IMG/VR virus record: IMGVR_UViG_3300021964_000562
Coordinates: 1-23,271 of that record
Strand: one strand, 5' to 3'
Source of the DNA: a virus
DNA length: 23,271 nt
A model generated the notes under the pieces. It was not told the origin of the DNA and searched no databases. It saw only the letters and a list, made by a program, of their open reading frames with translations. This document shows positions 22,894 to 23,271 of this stretch, in pieces (the first letter of the stretch is position 1; each line of letters begins with the position of its first letter). Both the position numbers and the translations under genes were made by a program.

Positions 22894-23223
22894 ATGGCAG
22901 AAACATTTAAATCAGTAACATTAGATGCAGCTCTAACAATGTCTGACTTAATACCAACAGTAGCAGCAGATACAGAAGTAATTGTTATCTCTTGTCGTGC
23001 CACCAATGTTGATGGTGCAGCAGATGCAACAGTAGATGTTGAAGTTACAGATGGTGCTAGTAAAAATGCTTATGTTGCTTATACAATGACAGTTCCTGCA
23101 GATAGCTCTTTAGAGTTAGCAGGTACTTCTAAGTTAGTTTTACAAACTGGCGATAAGTTACAAGGGTTAGCATCAGCTACTGGAGATATAGAGTTTTTCG
23201 TTTCTTACTTAGAGATTACATAA
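22894..23223 (+). CDS. Small beta-rich virion surface/tail protein, 109 aa
   Basis: ATG 22894 is preceded by TGGAGAAAAGATAAA, a usable ribosome-binding site. The all-beta composition (VTLDAALTMSDLIPTVAADT; VIVISCRATNVDGAADATVD; AYTMTVPADSSLELAGTSKL; IEFFVSYLEI) is a pattern I know from short phage proteins near tail fibres that resemble decoration or fibre-tip domains. The YTMTVPADSSLEL and GDKLQGLAS elements are typical. The exact role is unknown. It is followed at 13 bases by another gene start. Confidence 0.7.
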   Translation: MAETFKSVTLDAALTMSDLIPTVAADTEVIVISCRATNVDGAADATVDVEVTDGASKNAYVAYTMTVPADSSLELAGTSKLVLQTGDKLQGLASATGDIEFFVSYLEIT

Positions 23224-23235
23224 TAAGGAGTACCT

Positions 23236-23271
23236 ATGGCTAAATATGGTTTCACAGGTGCTAAACCTACA
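23236..23271 (+). CDS. Start of a further gene, cut by the window end
   Basis: ATG 23236 lies five bases after AAGGAG (23225-23230). Only 12 codons are present, MAKYGFTGAKPT. The strong ribosome-binding site and tight spacing to the preceding gene indicate a real gene continuing the tail operon. The product cannot be identified from 12 residues. Confidence 0.7.
   Translation, partial: MAKYGFTGAKPT

Overview
The window is the late (packaging, head and tail) half of a tailed-phage genome. It is AT-rich (about 65% A+T by eye), almost entirely plus-strand, and has the compact layout of an uncultivated marine phage. No integrase, replication gene, tRNA, CRISPR array or insertion sequence is visible. 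The best taxonomic handles are an SU10-type HK97-fold major capsid protein, a large terminase with an N-terminal zinc finger, and virion proteins carrying sequence patterns I associate with uncultivated marine phages and actinophages. The host is not identifiable from this window; a low-GC marine bacterium is my guess.

Layout. 1-1250 is mostly non-coding and looks regulatory. It has three strong hairpin terminators, extended -10 boxes, a 14-bp palindrome, several other hairpins, a 34-aa zinc-ribbon gene, a 16-aa mini-ORF with a strong ribosome-binding site and a possible 28-aa membrane peptide on the minus strand. 1255-2236 is a chain of six tiny genes (42, 25, 85, 70, 64, 33 aa), mostly lysine/arginine-rich and overlapping or nearly abutting, running into the terminase. 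2233-5900 holds large terminase and portal. 5893-17020 is an 11-kb block of virion-protein candidates dominated by one 2,068-aa gene. 17025-18804 is a promoter, scaffold, major capsid protein and terminator. 18838-23271 holds a decoration-like protein, adaptor/tail proteins with a beta-propeller-like component, and short fibre-type proteins, the last one running off the end.

How the genes work together. Terminase and portal package DNA into a procapsid built by scaffold and capsid protein. The giant protein and its four neighbours are probably internal or ejected virion proteins. The 313-, 656- and 176-aa proteins would build the tail and fibres. Stop/start overlaps (TAATG, TAGTG, GTGCCTAG) run through most of the block, implying coupled translation.

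Most notable non-gene signals. (1) I found no GATC, no GANTC and no ACGT in the 23.3 kb, although the first two would each be expected roughly 70-75 times from base composition. Codon choice visibly steers around the first two. (2) The 12-bp palindrome TTGTTTAAACAA occurs five times exactly and once with one mismatch, against an expectation near 0.01. (3) The scaffold-capsid gap holds two mutually exclusive hairpins, one of which would sequester the capsid ribosome-binding site.
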